DNA of 64,000 nt from contig NZ_CAJHCQ010000019.1 of NCBI RefSeq assembly GCF_904848665.1, positions 62,001 through 126,000 on the forward strand. The letters run 5' to 3'. Of this stretch, positions 61,167 through 64,000 are shown piece after piece. The position numbers were made by a program, and so were the translations under genes. Positions within the stretch are counted from its first letter, which is position 1. Each line of letters starts with the position of its first letter. This DNA is from Paraburkholderia hiiakae (GTDB lineage: Bacteria; Pseudomonadota; Gammaproteobacteria; Burkholderiales; Burkholderiaceae). The notes under the pieces are model-generated. The model worked only from the letters and a program-made list of their open reading frames with translations. It was not told the DNA's origin and did not search any database.

Positions 61167-62486
61167 CTACGCGTGACTGCCTGGCACCTGCACACTCGCC
61201 GATACCGGCGACGACTTGCGCGGCGTACGAAGTAGCGCCAGTTGCTTTTCGTGCGGCGTCAGCGCGCCACTGTCGCGCTTGTCCGCCTCGGCATATTTCT
61301 GAGCCGCGTGAGATAGATCGCCTTCGTTTTCAAGCGCCTGTCCCCATAGTTCATACGAGGGCGCGAGATCAGGCCGCAATTCGACCGCGCGGGACAGCTT
61401 GACGATCGCCGCCTCGTATTGTCCGTTCTCGACGAGGGCTTCCCCCCAGTCATGCAGGATATTCACATCGTCGCCGCGCATCGCGTTTGCGCGGTGGAAT
61501 GCGCTAATGGCTTCGGCATACCGGTGCGCATGCAGCAACACGTCGCCGAGCAAGCGCTGGTTCTCCGCAGTACTGAACTTCTCGCGAGCCCCCGCGCGGA
61601 GCTCTTTGATGGCGGCGTCGATTCTCTGCTCCTGCTCGAGCGCAATGCCAAGGTTGGCCCGCAAGACGCCCGAGTGGGGGTACAGCAGGAGCGCGTCGCG
61701 TGACTGCTGTTCCGCCTCCTCGGCGTGGTTTTGCCTGAGCAGCAGCCACCCTTTTCCCGCGAGCGCCCACAGGCGTTCCGGTGAGCCTGGCCGGCCGAGG
61801 ACATCGTCATAGATGGCTTCGACCTCGCTATAGTCGCATTGGTCCAGCGAACACCGCGTCTTTTGCACCGTTGCGAAGAGATGGCTAGCGAGCGTATTCG
61901 GTTCGACGAGCCGCATGATCTTGACCGCGATGTCTTGCACCGACCGGTTGAAGTCATTGCCGCTGAACACGACGTCGTCGTGCATCGCGTTGAAAGGGCC
62001 ATTTTCGATCTGAATGTGCGCAACATAGGAATCCGCGCTGTCGCCCATATGCGTAATACCGACATGGACGATCACGTCCTGCTTATTCCTGAATAGCGTC
62101 GATTTCAGAAACCCGACAATCGAGGCATAGGACATGTCCCCGCCGGGAAGCTTGATATCAGGACTGTCATTGTCGGCCAGCGAGGCATCGTGCGGTACCG
62201 CGTCGCTGTCGCTGCTGATCCCACGCATGGCAGCAAGTATTCGTTCTGCCAGGAATTCCGGGGTATAGCCGGTGTCGACGAATGCTTTTGGCGCTTCCAC
62301 CGGCGGAACCATGACGTGCTGCGTGAGCGCGCCCGAAATGACGAGCAGGCAAAATGGCGCGGCCAGGACCAGGATTAACCAGGGGAGCACGATCGGCCAC
62401 AGCGCGCTTGGCCCGCGCCCGATCAAGCCGATCAGAAACAGCACCTGCGACAAGCCACCTGGCCTGTGATGCGGAACGCTCGACAT
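61167..62486 (-). CDS. TPR-repeat membrane protein
   Basis: 439 aa from an ATG with GAGG upstream. One membrane helix (ALWPIVLPWLILVLAAPFCL, about 28-47) is followed by an unrecognised domain (about 60-190) and about five TPR repeats (from RLWALAGKGWLLLRQNHAEE to the C-terminus, about 235-415). A scaffold role is likely. Neighbours give no more information. Confidence 0.75.
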   Translation of the reverse strand: MSSVPHHRPGGLSQVLFLIGLIGRGPSALWPIVLPWLILVLAAPFCLLVISGALTQHVMVPPVEAPKAFVDTGYTPEFLAERILAAMRGISSDSDAVPHDASLADNDSPDIKLPGGDMSYASIVGFLKSTLFRNKQDVIVHVGITHMGDSADSYVAHIQIENGPFNAMHDDVVFSGNDFNRSVQDIAVKIMRLVEPNTLASHLFATVQKTRCSLDQCDYSEVEAIYDDVLGRPGSPERLWALAGKGWLLLRQNHAEEAEQQSRDALLLYPHSGVLRANLGIALEQEQRIDAAIKELRAGAREKFSTAENQRLLGDVLLHAHRYAEAISAFHRANAMRGDDVNILHDWGEALVENGQYEAAIVKLSRAVELRPDLAPSYELWGQALENEGDLSHAAQKYAEADKRDSGALTPHEKQLALLRTPRKSSPVSASVQVPGSHA

Positions 62487-62687
62487 GATGCACCTCGACT
62501 CGGCTGCAGTTGGTTGAGCCCAACTTCCGGTCGGCGTGAACGCATCGAATGTGCCAGCAGGCTCAAATGCTTCTCTGCAGGCCGTTTCCGCTATGTTTGC
62601 GAATTTTGGGCGTGCCGGGTGTCATCTCCTGACCAACTTCTCCAGACGGCGAGTGCCGGTTGGAAACCGACACATACGTATGCACGC

Positions 62688-64000
62688 TCACTTCACCGCC
62701 TCCGTATCTTCGACCTCGCCCGCGACCGGCACGTTACCCGACGGGCTCATCATGCGTGGCTGCAACATCAGCGCGACGAGACCTGTCCAGCCGGTCTGGT
62801 GCGAAGCGCCGACACCGCGCCCGTTGTCGCCGTGGAAGTATTCGTGAAACAGCACGAGATTGCGGCAGCGCGGATCGGCCTGCAGCAGCGGGTACGCGCC
62901 CATCACCGGGCGCTCGTTGTTGTGGTCGAGCAGAAAGAGCGTCGTGACGCGGCGCGCGAGTTCGTCGGCGATCTGTGCGAGAGAAAGCTTCTTGCCCGAG
63001 CCCGTTGGATACTCGACGCGAAAATCGTCGCCATAGTAGCGGTGGAATTCGTACAGCGACTCGATCAGCAGATAGTTGACCGGCATCCACACCGGGCCGC
63101 GCCAGTTCGAATTCCCGCCGAACACGCGCGAGTCCGATTCGGCGGGCAGGTATTTGACCTGGAAGTTGCAGCCGTTGTGGCGGTAAACGAAAGGTTCGTC
63201 GAGATGGGCGCGAGAAAGCGCACGCACGCCATGATCCGAGAGAAACTCGGCTTCGTCGAGCATACGCCGCAGCAGCGCCTTCATCCGGTGTCCGCGCAAG
63301 AGCGAGAGCAGCAATGAATTGCCCTTGCCGGGTTCGTCCCAGCGCGACACGAGGCCGGCAAGGTCGGGCCGGTGCTGGAGGAACCAGACGAGCCGGTCGC
63401 GCAGCCCCGGCAGGCCGCCGTGCACCCGCTCCTCCAGCACGCGCACGGCGAAGAAGGGAATCAGCCCGACGATCGAGCGCATGCGCAACGGCACGCTGGT
63501 GCCGTCCGGCAGCCGCAGTTTGTCGTAGAAGAACTCGTCAACGCTGTCCCACAGACCGGTCTCGCAGCCGTCGTCGCAGCTCACCGCGCCCGCGATATAC
63601 AAAAAGTGCTCGAAGAACTTCACGCCGATATCGACGAACACATGGTTCGCAAACGCGAGTTCGAGTGCGATGCGCATCAGGTCGAGCGCGTAAGCCGCCA
63701 TCCACGCCGTGCCGTCCGCCTGGTCGAGGTGGCCGCCCGTCGGCAGCGGCGACGAACGGTCGAAAATGCCGACGTTGTCGAGTCCGAGGAAGCCGCCCTG
63801 GAAGATGTTGTGACCGTCCGCGTCCTTGCGGTTCACCCACCACGAAAAATTCAGCAATAGCTTGTGGAAGATGAGTTCGAGAAATTCCCGGTCGGCCTTC
63901 CCGGTGATCGAACGATCGATCTCATACACGCGCCACGCCGCCCACGCATGCACGGGCGGATTGGCGTCGCCGAATGCCCACTCGTATGCGGGTAACTGCC
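62688..64000 (-). CDS. MGH1-like/GH63-type glycoside hydrolase, truncated by window edge
   Basis: The frame is open to the window end, so the N-terminus lies beyond 64000; 436 residues are visible. LPAYEWAFGDANPPVHAWAA, EWWVNRKDADG-like residues (LLNFSWWVNRKDADGHNIFQ), GFLGLDNVGIFDRS, HLDQADGTAWMAAYALDLMR and SNWRGPVWMPVNYLLIESLY (all cut to short pieces here) fit the MGH1-like glucosidase domain found in large bacterial GH63-related enzymes. Asp in DQADGTAWM is a candidate catalytic residue. It likely acts on alpha-glucosides or glycans. Confidence 0.85.
   Translation of the reverse strand, partial: QLPAYEWAFGDANPPVHAWAAWRVYEIDRSITGKADREFLELIFHKLLLNFSWWVNRKDADGHNIFQGGFLGLDNVGIFDRSSPLPTGGHLDQADGTAWMAAYALDLMRIALELAFANHVFVDIGVKFFEHFLYIAGAVSCDDGCETGLWDSVDEFFYDKLRLPDGTSVPLRMRSIVGLIPFFAVRVLEERVHGGLPGLRDRLVWFLQHRPDLAGLVSRWDEPGKGNSLLLSLLRGHRMKALLRRMLDEAEFLSDHGVRALSRAHLDEPFVYRHNGCNFQVKYLPAESDSRVFGGNSNWRGPVWMPVNYLLIESLYEFHRYYGDDFRVEYPTGSGKKLSLAQIADELARRVTTLFLLDHNNERPVMGAYPLLQADPRCRNLVLFHEYFHGDNGRGVGASHQTGWTGLVALMLQPRMMSPSGNVPVAGEVEDTEAVK

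Overview
The window reads as chromosome from a high-GC betaproteobacterium of the Burkholderiaceae, probably Paraburkholderia, Caballeronia or Burkholderia. The basis is gene content: a type I cellulose operon with BcsD, PHA synthase with a phasin, a 98-residue H-NS-like protein, a complete reductive pyrimidine pathway, and many TetR, AraC, Rrf2 and PadR regulators. I placed it by recognising families and made no database comparison. No rRNA, tRNA, transposase, integrase or CRISPR array is visible.

Layout. (1) 3-896: the end of a truncated gene and a small Cys-rich protein. (2) 981-17242, all minus strand: one long exopolysaccharide operon, transcribed bcsD, bcsP-like, bcsA, bcsB-1, bcsB-2, bcsC, a small orf, then a four-gene acetylation module (SGNH hydrolase, AlgF-like, AlgI-like MBOAT, AlgX/AlgJ-like). 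Its unusual points are two tandem bcsB genes of identical predicted length (799 aa), the first without any cysteine, and the absence of bcsZ and bcsQ from the cluster. (3) 17607-25588: a DHA2 drug exporter, a lipase-like lipoprotein, a DUF4188-type protein with a divergent TetR and clear operators, a patatin, a GST-like protein and a low-GC phosphoribosyltransferase-like gene that looks acquired. (4) 26151-33808: a block of candidate lipid and phosphate hydrolases (lipoprotein, 990-aa membrane patatin, metallophosphoesterase, class 3 lipase, histidine phosphatase). (5) 33997-42304: reductive pyrimidine catabolism (beta-ureidopropionase, PreT, PreA, NCS1 permease, dihydropyrimidinase) with a divergent RutR-like regulator and a dyad between them. 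(6) 42365-48966: AraC/DMT exporter pair, phaJ-phaC, a decayed small gene, and a PadR/FAD-monooxygenase operon. (7) 49449-55680: a secreted Gly/Ser repeat protein, DUF1275 protein, H-NS, a DnaJ-domain protein, several very small genes, a short phasin, a 94-aa unknown protein preceded by a near-perfect LexA box, and a BON-domain protein. (8) 55901-64000: an Rrf2 regulator, NDH-2-like dehydrogenase, a TetX-like monooxygenase with divergent TetR and twin operators, a TIGR03118-type lipoprotein, a TPR membrane protein, and a truncated GH63/MGH1-like glycosidase.

How the genes work together. The first 17 kb should make, export and O-acetylate cellulose. The pyrimidine block should convert uracil or thymine to beta-alanine-type products, CO2 and ammonia. 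PhaJ and PhaC link beta-oxidation to PHA storage. Three regulator/oxidoreductase pairs (22 kb, 47 kb, 59 kb) resemble substrate-induced detoxification switches. The least explained signals are the SOS-type promoter on an unknown 94-aa gene, the cysteine-free second BcsB, the silk-like repeat protein and the hydrolase block at 26-33 kb.
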